From positions 434,001-498,000 of the forward strand of contig JAMYGW020000014.1 in assembly GCA_025617375.2 (NCBI GenBank): a stretch of 64,000 nt of DNA. Direction: 5' to 3'. Each line of letters starts with the position of its first letter. Position 1 is the stretch's first letter. The position numbers and the translations under genes were made by a program. Source of the DNA: Acarospora socialis. Taxonomy: Eukaryota; Ascomycota; Lecanoromycetes; Acarosporales; Acarosporaceae. This document shows positions 1 through 10,671 of the stretch, piece by piece. Under the pieces are notes generated by a model. That model did no database searches, had not been told where the DNA came from, and was given only the letters and a program-made list of their open reading frames with translations.

Positions 1-566
1 ACTATCACATTACACACTCTGTGAAGCTAGCTAGATAACTGTATGCCAAGAGCGTTGAAATGGAACATCCTCTCGCGTCGGAGTGCCAAGGGCTACTATC
101 TGCGTATTGTCGTGCAAGATGAAGATAATTGTATATCTCCCACAACCCCGGTTCAAATTATCAAGGTATCTGTGCGCACCCGTTATTTCCAATCAGGGTA
201 CTTGTATGGTCAAGCTTCATTGGTATCTTGACTCGTTTGCTCACTCTGACCGCTCAGTACATCTCGAACATACATGACTGGCGCGTCTGGCCCAAGTACT
301 CATCCCAATTTGGCCATTGTGTAACTTTCCTCCACTTATGAGGCGTTCCTGTTTAACTGAGAGCATTAGATTTCCTGCCTGCACGACAGAGACATTACCA
401 ATTGGTGTACCCATGTCGCAATGACCGAGTCTGATATAGCTTAGCTTAATTGAAAAGGTTGCCTTCCGCCTCTTCATTGATTCTGTTGTGAAGCACCTTA
501 CTCATATGCTCAGGCGCCGTTAGTCTCCTCAGCTGCCTTATTCTTGACACACTCAAAGCCACGATA
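1..566. other. no supported gene
   Basis: Only short open frames occur here. One at 43-231 (+) includes the stretch YYLRIVVQDEDN. It is faintly like a short stretch near 53,530-53,580 (+), FNVVVQDKEGN, but the match is too short to support a gene. Confidence 0.3.
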
Positions 567-962
567 ATGAGCAATATCTTGGATCGTCCTTACCCAGTGG
601 GTCGCCGCCGTCCACGCCATCAATACCCTCACAACAACTCCGTTACCCTTACACCAGAAGCGCGACTGTTGGTGGAGCTGGCCACCTTTTCTTCCAAGTT
701 CTACATCAACTGGGACAGCCTTGCCCTAGGCGAAGGCTTCACCACCGAACAACGTCCACAACTCTTCGAATCCCTTCAGAATCACGTTGATCGTGTTCAG
801 TTTCTATGTACTCTTTGTGCCCGGGACTCGGCCAACACTAGTGTTATCAAGGCGATTTATAATAACGAAATTAACAAGATTGCGGATGAATTCTGTGCGC
901 CTGGTGAGCCCGATCTGTTGGGGTATGTGCGATCTTGCCCACTCCGTCGGGATGATGGCTGA
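567..962 (+). CDS. hypothetical protein, 131 aa, single exon
   Basis: An uninterrupted frame from an ATG at 567 to a TGA. I do not recognise the family. The N-terminus is basic and arginine-rich (GRRRPRHQ), followed by a mixed helical-looking region from about residue 25 with a pair of cysteines (CTLC, near residue 80) and two more towards the C-terminus. No signal peptide or membrane segment is seen. Composition is protein-like and not low-complexity, which is why it is kept. It stands alone with no recognisable neighbour within 2 kb. It could also be an exon of a larger lost gene. Confidence 0.4.
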   Translation: MSNILDRPYPVGRRRPRHQYPHNNSVTLTPEARLLVELATFSSKFYINWDSLALGEGFTTEQRPQLFESLQNHVDRVQFLCTLCARDSANTSVIKAIYNNEINKIADEFCAPGEPDLLGYVRSCPLRRDDG

Positions 963-1880
963 TTAAGGGAACGCAGCTCAGTTGAAAAATCGCCGTCCCT
1001 TCAATCTCAGCTCCTGACGAGGTTGCGAGATCTACTCTGATTTGGCAGGTTACGGCCAGGAACTCAAGGGCGGCGAGCCGCATGCGCTTGCGTGGAGAGA
1101 AGCTTATTGTTTGTCATTGGCGGGTCCGAACCAGCAACACCCCTTTGAGAGGCACTATGATTTTGTTGTAAGAGCTCGGGGACTATAGGATGAGAGCGAG
1201 CAAGTGTGTAATAAGTCTCAATCGCCGAAAAATGGTCACTGTCGGGTCTGGAGGTACACTGTTGGCAGGACAAGTTTCGTTCATGTGTCTGGTCACGCCT
1301 TACTGTTTGATTCCGGGATATATTTATTCTTATCGAACTTCTAGAGAACAACAACTTCTTATTAGCACGACCTGCTGTACGGCTCATGGCTCTTTGATCC
1401 CCTTTACAATACGACGGTTTCGCCGAACCAAGCCGTATGCCTTGTGGGTTATCTGGCGTTAATGATCTCGGACGAACACACGGTTGAGACTTAACCAAAT
1501 GTCGCTGGGTCAAAACATTCGGGCAGGACCTTCTAGCTAACGTCGTTGCCGATGATGCAGAAACGACGAGGAAGTGAAAAGCTAACCAGTTCAGGCAGTT
1601 TTCAAGGTCATTCTAAGTCAGAAACTGCCTGGTTGAATATTCGCCGTCTGGTCTTTTTCCGTTTACCCCGGAACGTTCAATCGTGCACAGCTTTTATACT
1701 AGTGCAGGAGGCTGTGATTAGCAGGGGCATGCAATTGGCTATGTTTCTTGTCCAGTTACTACAGTGAAATTACGTATAACTAACACGCAATCAGTTCCAT
1801 CCCGAAAAGTAGCCGCAAACCATCCCTCCTTCGCCTTCCTCTTTTCCTTCCTCGACCTTGCTGTCTCCTCCGCTTCCTTC
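963..1880. other. no supported gene
   Basis: Open frames here, such as 1064-1513 (-), show no recognisable domain and overlap one another on both strands. I see no convincing gene or repeat. Confidence 0.3.
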
Positions 1881-1922
1881 GCCCTCGCTGTCGCTGCCCT
1901 CGCTGTCGCTGCCCTCGCTGCC
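1881..1922 (+). repeat. 15-bp tandem repeat, about 2.7 units
   Basis: The unit GCCCTCGCTGTCGCT is repeated head to tail. It makes Ala/Val/Leu-rich and Arg/Glu-rich open frames on both strands between 1739 and 2160, which are best explained by the low-complexity DNA and not by genes. Confidence 0.7.
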
Positions 1923-2585
1923 TTCTTGCCCGCGCCTCCTCTCCCGTCTTCTTCTTGGCCGAGGGACTCCATGCGCGCCAAGAGAATCGAGTCGTGCTTG
2001 TTGGAGGGCCTTTGGGTGTGGTGGAGGGTACATTTGAGGGGATGGAGGGCACAATTGATGGGGTGTGGGAGCTGGAGCAGAAGGTGGGCGAGAGATGCTG
2101 CGGGTTACCTGTGCATAAGAGGAAACAGAAGAACAAGGAAGGCACATCAAGACTGATTTGATATATACTCTGTATAGTGAATTGATTGATTGGTGCTACA
2201 ACTTTCCATATGCTCTATGCTGTATTTATACATTTTCTTTTCCATGCGTGCCCTACCTCCACAGGAGTGGTGAGTTGGACATTCATTGATCCACCTTCCA
2301 CGAAAGGCTAGCCACTAGCCCCCAGCCTACCTGGTAGCTGTTTTGTTACAAGGCACCCACATTAGGTAGGGCAGTAATGAAACAATTTCCAATATGGGAT
2401 ATATACACGTGGGATGCATTGTATCAGGTACCGCATCTTGCCCTTGAAGTACTTCAGTTAAGGTCTGCTTACCTGCTCGTCGGAGATCGAGCAATACGCC
2501 AACTTATTCCGGCAGCAAACAGGAATTGTAGGGAACGCACAAACTCAAGACTTTGTGGTTTAGGACCTGATCCGGCTCGCTTTCC

Positions 2586-2700
2586 ACTTCCTTGTCTCAT
2601 TCGCTTCAATGTCGAAGACAACACTTGGTGATTGTTAAGAAAAAGGGGGGCTGTTAATACTCTGTCAACGTTATCTGACCTCCCACTGCAAACAGTGTGA
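2586..2700 (+). mobile_element. Ty3/Gypsy-like 3' end: short tail, polypurine tract and LTR edge (fragment)
   Basis: A tail beginning CTTGTCTCATTCGCTTC is followed by a purine run (AAGAAAAAGGGGGG, about 2638-2651) and then TGTTAATACTCTG. This order (pol tail, polypurine tract, LTR start with TGTTA) is usual for fungal Ty3/Gypsy elements. A related tail lies at about 6945-6985. No coding part of the element is visible upstream, so this is an old fragment. The far end of the LTR is not defined. Assignment is by pattern only. Confidence 0.4.
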
Positions 2701-3336
2701 GCAAGAAAGATGCTGGTTCTTATTCCCGATTTTATACTTTCCTGCACAATCTGCTCATGTGCTCGGATGCTGGCTCCCACATCCTCTTGTATCTTCGCCC
2801 TTTGCTAGTGCTCTTCGTCCTTCTGGAATAGAGTGTTTGTGGGCGCTAGAGTCGGACGTATCCTTGTTATAGGTCTTGAGCTTCCGCCAGTTTCTCGGGT
2901 TCTTGGTCGCTTTTTATAACCGTCCCGCAGAACGTCTATTTTTTTGCGCAGTTCGTCCCTTTATTAGCGACGTTCCCCGCTTTGAACATTGCAACCGCTT
3001 GGGTCTGGGGACAACCTCCTCAGAAAATCAGGCTACGACAAGGGCCTGCATGCTTGATGACTAACGAAGGACGACAAGTACACAAAGGCCTAGAGCCGAC
3101 GGAGGAGACTTGAGAGGTCACAGGTAAAATTTTGTTATATACAGTGCTTGAGATTCGGTAGTTGGATGGTAGATTAGGTCATAGCCCCCCTTAGTAGTGC
3201 TATGTTGCATCTAATCAACCGAAACACGTCGGGTAGGAGTGGCGCGTTAGGGTTCGACTCCCTATCCGAGCGGCCAATCTGGGGCATTATAACCGCTTGG
3301 GCTACCTTCCCCAGATCCAGCTCTTGTTCCGCAACT
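2701..3336. other. no supported gene
   Basis: Possible continuation of the LTR fragment at the left. A tRNA T-arm-like stem-loop occurs at 3248-3264 but without the rest of a tRNA. Nothing else is recognised. Confidence 0.3.
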
Positions 3337-4002
3337 TCAACGCTCCATTTTCCAACTCAGCGCATTCTTGACTGGTTCTTTCTTAATGACCACCTTTCCC
3401 GCTATCCTGGGCGATATGGTCTTGGAGACCCGTCTTGACAGTCGGTCGCAATTCATGTCGCTAATCTCCAATCCTCCCGGCTTGGTGACTGGCGATATGA
3501 ATTTACCTATCTCTTCATCACGTATATCTTTGTTTGCTTTTGGTGCTCGTTGGCGGAGTCGTCCTTTGGAGTAGAAGATGTTAGGGTACTTCTGATATAA
3601 CTCTGGTGCTGGTGGCGAGTCCAGTAGCCGTCTCTTGTCTTTTTCGGTGATTCTTGATGTCCCATGGTTGCCCTGCAACAATACGACGGTAATCCTTATA
3701 CGGCAATCCTCTATAGTCGAAGCATAGGGCGCAGCACCATGTTGCTCATAGTACATGGGATTCCTCGCAATCCTCAAGTTTGCGATCAGATAGTCTGTCT
3801 TCCATGAGTACTTTCCAGTCCAGCCGAGGCTTCTTCTCTTGAAATTCTTAGTCAAAGCTCGCTTCTTCTTTCTAACCTGTTGACCTCCGGCTCTTGACTT
3901 CTCGTCGTCACCATCCTGGTCACTTGTTGACGTTGCCGATGAGTCGCGCTCCTTTCGTTTGCTGATCGCCGTTCCAACATTGAGTTCCACTTGCTTCGCC
4001 AT
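3337..4002 (-). CDS. hypothetical basic protein, 221 aa
   Basis: Open from an ATG at 4002 to a stop at 3337. I do not recognise the family. Residues about 15-55 are highly charged (KRKERD, then an acidic DQDGDDEK, then RKKKRALTKNFKRRS), which could serve as a nuclear localisation signal. A more globular middle follows (SWKTDYLIANLRIARNPMYY), then a basic C-terminus. The same frame stays open a short way upstream of the ATG, so the true start may lie further up or in another exon. A second long frame overlaps upstream at 3852-4373 and may mark where an intron or frame change sits. Predicted from open frame and composition only. Confidence 0.45.
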   Translation of the reverse strand: MAKQVELNVGTAISKRKERDSSATSTSDQDGDDEKSRAGGQQVRKKKRALTKNFKRRSLGWTGKYSWKTDYLIANLRIARNPMYYEQHGAAPYASTIEDCRIRITVVLLQGNHGTSRITEKDKRRLLDSPPAPELYQKYPNIFYSKGRLRQRAPKANKDIRDEEIGKFISPVTKPGGLEISDMNCDRLSRRVSKTISPRIAGKVVIKKEPVKNALSWKMER

Positions 4003-5274
4003 TTCTGCTGCGAATGCAGTCCTCCCTGAAATACTTTTCCCGTTGCCGCTGGAAGCGCTGACTTATCTAATTGGTTGTTCGTTTCCCCACCTCCGTCCGC
4101 TTTGGACTGCCTCGTACTTTCCCAGCGTATCTGCAGCTCCTTCGTCGTCGTCTCCGGTTCACCCTCAGCTCCCCCTGCCATAGCAGTGTTGGCGTTCTCA
4201 ACAGTATCCAAGATTCCCTCGGCTGGACGGGTTGCTTTCAGCCGCGCTCGTATTGCCGTCAAAGTCTCCTCCCATAACGCTAACTCCGTAGTATGAGGCT
4301 TCGTTGCCGGCCAACATGGTGAGCTAAAGATGATATACGACTGTACTCGTGGTAGGGTGGATTGGCTTCGCAACGTGAGTTGAGAAGTGATGTGACGATG
4401 AGCTCCTCAAGGTATGATCGTTGAACTGATAGCTCGAGTGCTGTTGTGGTAATGCTGGCCGTTGCTAAAATACAGCGTCCGCGTACTAGATCTTACCGGA
4501 TATATAATAAAGCACTGAAGTATGATATCAACTTATTAGGCTTTGAGCTTGCTCAACTTGCGTTATCGTGACGTTATAGAAGGATGGAGGAAATTCTTGG
4601 TAGAAGTCATCTTAAAGCTTGTGATAGTCTCGTTTCAGATTTCTTCTTTTGTTGCATGGGTCCTGAATGCTGGTGTGATCCTGCCCTTGCCCTATGCTTA
4701 GCCCTTTGGGACAGACTAATTAGGGCAGGAGTAAAGGGAGATAAAACGTTGAGTGCGGCAAGACCCGAGCATGCGGAGGTCCAATGAGAGTCTGCCACAG
4801 CGTTTAACCTGCGTGCATAGAATGAAGAACAAACCGACCAACCAACCAACCAACAAACTTATTAATCCATCAACGACAACCACAGCCGAAAGCAGAGCGC
4901 TGAGCAAGTGCGCAAAGCAGAGAATACCCAAGATGTAGTGGATGAATCTCACCAGAGGCGCTATTTTAGGACCACTTGATTTTATTTGTTTGCGTTAATG
5001 GAGGCCCTCGCAGCAGCACGTAGCAGACTGTTCCCTAAGATTGGACCGCAGGTTTTCTATCACATGAATCTCTTGTACTTTGGTCGTCGGGGCAGCTTTG
5101 CAATTCTTTGTTGGAGACTACTTGCAACCTAGACGGCAGGATTTCCTAGCGCTTCTCTCAGCAAGCGTGCGCTTGTCTTGACTGTCTTCAGTATATAAGA
5201 TGGTACGATGTTCTCTCCAGAAGCAGGCGGATTAAGCCAGCGCATCACATACAGCGAGTTTATAACGCTTCTCG
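4003..5274. other. no supported gene
   Basis: An open frame at 3852-4373 (-) reads into the upstream part of the hypothetical gene at 3337-4002 and may be part of it. An AACC microsatellite lies at about 4833-4855. The rest shows nothing I can name. Confidence 0.3.
4833..4855 (+). repeat. AACC microsatellite
   Basis: About five head-to-tail copies of ACCA/AACC with one imperfect unit at the left. Confidence 0.7.
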
Positions 5275-6780
5275 TTGAGAGTCTTATTGAGGCACGGCCA
5301 TTTGCTCACAAGACTTCCATTGATTGGTGTCTTGCTTCTCACCTTACTCTCTTCCTACGATAAACTCTCCATCGACACCAGCCTGAGACGCCATAATGGC
5401 TTTCCTTACATTATCCGCTGCCGATCGCCATCGAAATCAACCGTCCAACTTTCTCTATCAACATCCTCCTATATGACCAACGAAGGCTTCAGTCTATCCC
5501 TCGGCCACGTTGGCGTCCAAATCTAAAAGCACCTTCGTTCCCCAATCCAATTCTTCCTCGCCCTGAACTCCACAAGGCAGATCTACTCCCCGTAAGCTTA
5601 ACCAAAACAGATAACCTCTATACCTCTACCTCCTCACTTCTCTCCTGCAGACCCTCCGGTATATTGATCACATCCATACCTCATCGCTCAGCACCGGAAA
5701 CAGCTCGCTCTCGCTGAGACGCTCTCGCTGAGCATGCCGATCACGCCCCGTCTATATGCTGCTCAGGCGGAGTGGCTAGTAGCTCCACGTCGATGGCTCG
5801 CATCAGATCGCGAACAGCTCGAGTGTGCTGGGGATGTATCATGGCTTGGGAGTTCGATGTGTGACGAGCGATTACGAGAGCAATTCAAGTTGGGTAGATG
5901 GCGAGAAGAGTATCTGCGAGGGATAATGGGAATGGGAGTTACCGGGGTACAGAGTTCGGTCCAAATATTGCTACGCGGCGCAGACAACCTCCTCTCGTCA
6001 GCACGGCTGCATCTCTGAAGCTCAACGGGCTCCTCTTTTTGTGGATGGGGCCCAAAAAAGATGTGGCGGGGATCCTTGCACATGTACTACAACTTTCACA
6101 CGGGATGATTGATGAACCCCACACCAGCCATGCCGCTCAACCAAAAGCTCTCTCCATTCCGGAAGCTGTGGTATTCTTCTCCCACTCTTCGGGGTACGTG
6201 GTATGTCCCAGGTCCGCCCTCGTACCCGCTACCCTCCATACCCTCCTACCCGTCTGATTGCACACTGTACCTAGCTACTAAGGAGCTGACCGCTCTGCTT
6301 CCACCCTCAGCTACGAAGCACTTTCCAATGTCTTGCTCGTTCCGGCGACGTCCTCGAGCTGCTAAAATCACACGGTGGCCTCATTATGATTCTTTCCTTG
6401 ATCTCATTGGTCGGCAAAGACTGCCCCACAAGGCCGAGCATGGCCGATGTGGCGGATCACATTGTTTATGCCGGGAGAAGATTGGATACGCCCATGTGGG
6501 TAGACTTTGATGAAGAGCTGGATGGGCGTCGGGTTGGACTATGTGAAAAGACTTCTACAGGCTGCTACTAGAGTGCTAGCGCAGAGAGGTGGCGGAGGAG
6601 GATGTGGGGCAACTCGTGTGGCGGGAAGTTGATTGTGCACGAGGACGTGAAACTCACAGCGCGCAGACTTGAGGGAATAGATGGAGGTGCTGTGTGCGGA
6701 TATTGAGAAGGTGTGATAGAAGGAACGGAGTGAGATATTCCAGCAGGGGGCCGCGGCGGAGCGCAAGGTTGTGGATTGGA
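5275..6780 (+). pseudogene. possible decayed coding tract, unidentified
   Basis: Protein-like stretches appear in all three plus frames. Examples are 5734-6018 and 6386-6571, the latter containing ADVADHIVYAGRRLDTPMW and an acidic DFDEELDG. No single frame runs through, and the pieces do not match a family I know. A 14-bp tandem duplication (GCTCTCGCTGAGAC) sits at about 5707-5732. The tract may be a broken gene or chance open frame. Confidence 0.2.
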
Positions 6781-6944
6781 GTACTATTCGAGAGGAGTAT
6801 GGTTGAGTCCTAGCAAAAAGCCCATTACCTCACTGGTTGTATCGCATTCACATAGACCCCTGGCACTCCCTCTCATTTTCAGGGAAACAAAAGTGATAAA
6901 GGTCTATTCGGTACAAAGTAGACTGCTAGTATGCATTTGTCCCC

Positions 6945-6985
6945 CATTATATCCTTATCTCATTCGCTTTAACGTCGAAATAAAT
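6945..6985 (+). mobile_element. second Ty3/Gypsy-like 3' tail scrap
   Basis: TTATCTCATTCGCTTTAACG is nearly the same as the tail at 2594-2620. No polypurine tract or LTR edge can be seen after it. It is a short, old fragment. Confidence 0.3.
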
Positions 6986-7034
6986 CCCTCTTCATATCAC
7001 GCTCACAACATCCACCTCTATTCTCCTGCCAGCC

Positions 7035-7466
7035 TCATCCGAACCGCCTCGTATCAATAGCCTCCACCCACGGCTGCAACAGAGCCACCTCCGGAACCAT
7101 GACCCAATCCAGATCGCACTCCGAGGCCAGCAACATGTTCCTACCGGGGGGAGCCGTGAACTCGCACGTGAGCTTGAACCTGCTCCTCCCGCTCCACGGG
7201 ATACATAGTTCGAAGTTGGTGGTGTGCGATGATGACGGATCGTCGTACAGCCGGCTGTCCTGAAAGGGAAAAATGACGTATGAGAGCGGGTGAGTCGCGT
7301 AGTTGTTGCTCGCAACCAGGCGGCTAGGATCTGGTGCCATATCAAGCGTGTGCGAGCGCCGCTTTGGTGGAATCGCGCACAGACTAGAGAAAGACGATGG
7401 TGAGCCTGTACTCCGATTCTGCTCCTTTTTTCTAATCCTGAATCTGCTCCAGTACACCAGGGTCAT
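7035..7466 (-). CDS. hypothetical protein, 143 aa (possible terminal exon)
   Basis: Open from an ATG at 7466 to a stop at 7035, with an internal ATG (MAPDPSRL) at residue 43. The C-terminal two thirds look globular, with FELCIPWSGRSRFKLTCEF near residue 86 and LLASECDLDWVMVPEV near residue 112. I do not recognise the family. The first 40 residues look unlike protein and may lie outside the gene, which suggests that the ORF is the last exon of a gene whose 5' part is lost or spliced from upstream. Confidence 0.35.
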   Translation of the reverse strand: MTLVYWSRFRIRKKEQNRSTGSPSSFSSLCAIPPKRRSHTLDMAPDPSRLVASNNYATHPLSYVIFPFQDSRLYDDPSSSHTTNFELCIPWSGRSRFKLTCEFTAPPGRNMLLASECDLDWVMVPEVALLQPWVEAIDTRRFG

Positions 7467-8495
7467 ACTTGACGCAGATAGGCAGAGGCTGGAGGAACGA
7501 GTCTACGGTCTCGAGAGCCTCCTCGAGAGTCGCGGTTCATATACGCCGTACCGAACCTGACGTCGTTGCGATGCTCATTAGGCTGCTACAAGACACTAGG
7601 CTACGGCGCCGGTCACGAGGCCGGAGCGTGAAGCTGGTGGAGATCGCACAGGAGAGGGTATCAGCAACGGGAGCAGAAGCGAACTGAGAAACAACTCACG
7701 TGCCATAGTAGCTGTTGCGTCTTGTCTTGCGACCGAAGAGTGCTGGCGATTCCCCTTGGCCATCCAGACCCTTGATCCATCCAACGCTACAAGTGGCACG
7801 GCTCGGGAGTTTCTTTGCTGCGTAGCGTGTTTATATAGTCGTTATGCACCAAAGGGAGCTCTAGGCCAATGTACAGAAGTTGACACTTTCTTGAGAAGGG
7901 TCCTAAGGTTTGTGTGGCCAACAACTATAGAGCTAAAGACGAGCTTATTTCGGCGATGTGGATAAGAAAGGGCTCGTAGGGTTGAGTTGGAAAGGTCGGT
8001 TGAGTTACGTTCACCGGTAGAATCCATTGTCCGATGAACCAGAGGAGCGTGTCTGAGTATACATGTTGTGGTGCCTTGGGCCGTAACGGAGTGACAACTC
8101 GAGAGGGCGTGTCGCACCCGTACTGTCCTCCAAGCACCCGCTGGTTTGGTCGGCCGACTCATGCAAACACCCAAAGTGCTAGCAAAGAAGCCAATGAAGT
8201 AAGAGGAGCTAGCGTCATATTGGTATCGAATCAGCCAGTCTTTCTCGGGGGAGAGAGGTTTTAAATTATTCAACGGATGCATGCGAGTGACAAAGAGGGG
8301 TTTGTAAGGTATGTACGACATGACTTTCACAGGATATCAACAGAAGCCACATGCTCAAATTGAGAAAGGAACGACCTACCAACTGAAGAATGTCCGCCAA
8401 GCATGACCGGTTAGGATCACTAGAAGATTCCCGGATGCTTTATCAAGGGACAATACCATCTAAATAATATGAAGTTGTTTGTATTCTGAATAGAT
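7467..8495. other. no supported gene
   Basis: Overlapping open frames on both strands (for example 7842-8330 on -) carry no recognisable motif. I see no repeat or RNA gene. Confidence 0.3.
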
Positions 8496-8813
8496 ATGAC
8501 GAACGAGGAAAAGAATGGGAAAGCGATAGCAACAGCTAATGAAAAGCTGAGAAGACCTCTAGCAACACGAAAGAAAACACGAGTTTCCGAGGAACTTGAT
8601 GAAAAACAAGAAGCGGAGAACTTTATCAATCTACAGCCATTACCTCCTGACTGGATGAATGGGCCCGGATATCCAATTGGATACAGTAACGTGTCATGGA
8701 TCTATCAAGAGGCCGTACCGTCGTTCTCAGGAGATCTCCCAATGAGAAAAGCAGTTGACTCTATAGCGGAAGAAAGGAGAATGCCAGGAGGGCGGTCCTC
8801 AAGCAAACGATGA
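8496..8813 (+). CDS. hypothetical charged protein, 105 aa
   Basis: ATG at 8496, TGA at 8811-8813. The first 50 residues are Lys/Glu-rich and predicted helical (EEKNGKA, LATRKKTRVSEELDEKQEAE). The rest is more mixed and contains a Pro/Gly/Tyr segment (LPPDWMNGPGYPIGYSN). The family is unknown to me. The stop is followed after one base by the ATG of the next open frame, so the two could be parts of one interrupted gene. Confidence 0.3.
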   Translation: MTNEEKNGKAIATANEKLRRPLATRKKTRVSEELDEKQEAENFINLQPLPPDWMNGPGYPIGYSNVSWIYQEAVPSFSGDLPMRKAVDSIAEERRMPGGRSSSKR

Positions 8814-8814
8814 A

Positions 8815-9144
8815 ATGAGATGTCAGAGGTGCATTAGACGCACCTGCCATAGCGTCTGCACAGCTAGCCAGTTGAGTGAATGGAGGTTGGGACGACATGT
8901 TAAGAGGTGTTATAGAAACGCAAGGCGACTATCAGTCTGCATTCATGGAATAACGATATCCGCGATCACAGTTCCTGTTACAACCGACGAAGACGAAGAT
9001 ATGCCGTGGGCCAGTAACATCGTTGAGTACGGACTTATATCTTTTCAAAAAGATAGAACTAAGGGGGCACCTGCCATACACTTGAAACTACCAGGCACTC
9101 ACATTACAATCCGGGACGATCAGACTACAGCAACTATGAGTTAA
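8815..9144 (+). CDS. hypothetical protein with N-terminal Cys cluster, 109 aa
   Basis: ATG at 8815, one base after the stop of the upstream ORF. Residues 3-15 carry four cysteines (C-x2-C-x5-C-x3-C), followed by an Arg-rich stretch with one His and another Cys, reminiscent of a small zinc-binding module. The spacing does not fit a standard Zn2Cys6 or MYND domain. An acidic TTDEDEDMPW stretch follows. Function cannot be assigned. It may be a downstream piece of the gene that begins at 8496. Confidence 0.25.
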   Translation: MRCQRCIRRTCHSVCTASQLSEWRLGRHVKRCYRNARRLSVCIHGITISAITVPVTTDEDEDMPWASNIVEYGLISFQKDRTKGAPAIHLKLPGTHITIRDDQTTATMS

Positions 9145-9652
9145 TTCTATACGGAAACACAAGCATTTGAACGGAACTCGAGCATTTCCAAAGAAGAAAC
9201 CACGGTAGACCTCTCATCCCGACAACTCGATCAAAGAACACCCAGGTGGGAGAATATGACACCAGGGTTATATACTTGAAACAATGCCATCGACGATTTT
9301 AGGGCACAGCTCCTACCGAGATAAGACTTCATTCCAAATTAGACACTCGACAACTTGATGTAAGGCCACTTGGAGCTTGGCACGTCTGTAATCTTTAACT
9401 TCACACCCCAGTCACCCATTACTTCTGCGCGACAACCAGTGGGAAGTACTCATTTAGGCAGTTTACTGTTCCATTACGCAAGCTTCAACGCAGCCTCAAC
9501 CTCAACAACGCGTGACCCAACAACTAGCGTTACCGGTGGTCACCAGGGGGCCAGCAATATCACGGCAATCACAGTTACCGAGTGAATCTTCCCCTCAAGC
9601 ATACCTCACCATTTCAGCCGGCGAGGAAGTCTCGCACAACGGAGATAGTGTT

Positions 9653-10138
9653 ATGGATGAAGACTTCGGCAATGCTGATATGAGTTCAGTTGGATTAGCC
9701 CGACCTGCGGCGAATATCATGGATACCATGGAAGGTGGTGATACCGCTACAGCGGAAGGAGGCGGAGAACCAACAGAAGATCGCGGGGACCACGAAATAA
9801 ATCCGGGGGTTGTGGACGACGACAAAGGAGATGTGAGTATGGAAGGAGCAAGCGCAGGCGCAAGGGGCGCAGATAGGAACAAGAAGGGGTGGGGACCGGG
9901 GAAACGGCACGGTGAAGTAGTTCAACCGGGATACGGTGCGAAAGCCCCGGCGGCGAAACACAGACGGATGGAACAGAAATCGCCAAGCGACGCGAGTGAC
10001 GAGGGAGAGTCCTCAACGATAAGGAAGACGGTCAAGAAGAGGAGACCCAAACTGGGGAAACCGCGCGTGGGAAGAGCTGGATATGCTGCGAAGGCCGCGA
10101 CGGAATTAGGCGTTGACGTCGCGAAGCCTGAAGCATGA
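9653..10138 (+). CDS. hypothetical disordered protein with Gly/Ala/Lys repeats, 161 aa
   Basis: The frame is open from 9512 without an ATG until 9653, which I take as the earliest possible start; an upstream exon is also possible. The first half is acidic (VMDEDFGNADM, EGGGEPTEDRGDHE). The second half is Gly/Arg/Lys-rich (KKGWGPGKRHG, RKTVKKRRPKLGKP) and looks disordered. The segment GYGAKAPAAKHRRMEQKS is partly repeated downstream as GYAAKAATELG and then, in another frame past the stop, as RMERKSSGDASDEE. The stop therefore falls inside a duplicated unit. The family is unknown; charged tails of this kind occur in many nuclear proteins. Confidence 0.35.
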   Translation: MDEDFGNADMSSVGLARPAANIMDTMEGGDTATAEGGGEPTEDRGDHEINPGVVDDDKGDVSMEGASAGARGADRNKKGWGPGKRHGEVVQPGYGAKAPAAKHRRMEQKSPSDASDEGESSTIRKTVKKRRPKLGKPRVGRAGYAAKAATELGVDVAKPEA

Positions 10139-10215
10139 ACGCATGGAGCGGAAATCCTCGGGCGATGCGAGTGACGAGGAAATGTTCACAACCGCAAGCA
10201 AGCTGGTCAGAAGAA
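9928..10215 (+). repeat. degenerate tandem duplication, unit about 150-175 bp
   Basis: GGATACGGTGCGAAAGCC at about 9929 recurs as GGATATGCTGCGAAGGCC at about 10078. The following GCGACGCGAGTGACGAGG recurs as GCGATGCGAGTGACGAGG. The two units have drifted by indels, so the second runs in a different frame. Confidence 0.6.
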
Positions 10216-10500
10216 GAAACGACCTTCGGCAAAGGAGCAGCAACAGGATAAGCCCAAACTGGTTTGCTAGACGCCGACGGAAGACCGTCTAGTAGACGCG
10301 GAACTCTTAGAGATCGCGGGGGAAAGAAATCCTCACGATAGGTACTGCGCCGCGGTACGTCGCAAGACCCGGAGAGTGTGAAACCGGCAGTGGCATCGCC
10401 GACAGGAATGAAGGATAGATTCACGGAGCCCGCATGCTCCAGTCGCCGCGGGAAACCCTATTTCGCGAAGACTAGTTCGGAGGGTACGGCATGGGACGAC

Positions 10501-10546
10501 GTTATGAGCGATATGACCGTTATGAGCGATATGAGCGATATGACCA
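10501..10546 (+). repeat. 9-10 bp tandem repeat (TATGAGCGA/TATGACCGT)
   Basis: Five imperfect units of ATGAGCGAT or ATGACCGTT lie head to tail. A separate 15-bp duplication (GCCATTGCTTATGGT) is at 10642-10671. Confidence 0.65.
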
Positions 10547-10671
10547 TACAGTTTTCGCTGGATACCTTCCGAGGGTCGGCAGCAAGGTTTGATATTGTCC
10601 ACCTGTTATATCCATACCGGAGTGTGTGTGCTCTGGATGGGGCCATTGCTTATGGTGCCGTTGCTTATGGC

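Noticed and set aside
1739-2160. Long overlapping open frames on both strands with Arg/Ser/Gly-rich proteins
   Set aside because: They arise from a low-complexity GC-biased stretch with a 15-bp tandem repeat and show no domain.
3248-3264. Perfect tRNA T-arm-like stem-loop (TAGGG-TTCGACT-CCCTA)
   Set aside because: No matching acceptor 5' strand, D-arm or anticodon arm could be found upstream, so it is a chance match or a tiny tRNA-derived scrap, not a tRNA gene.
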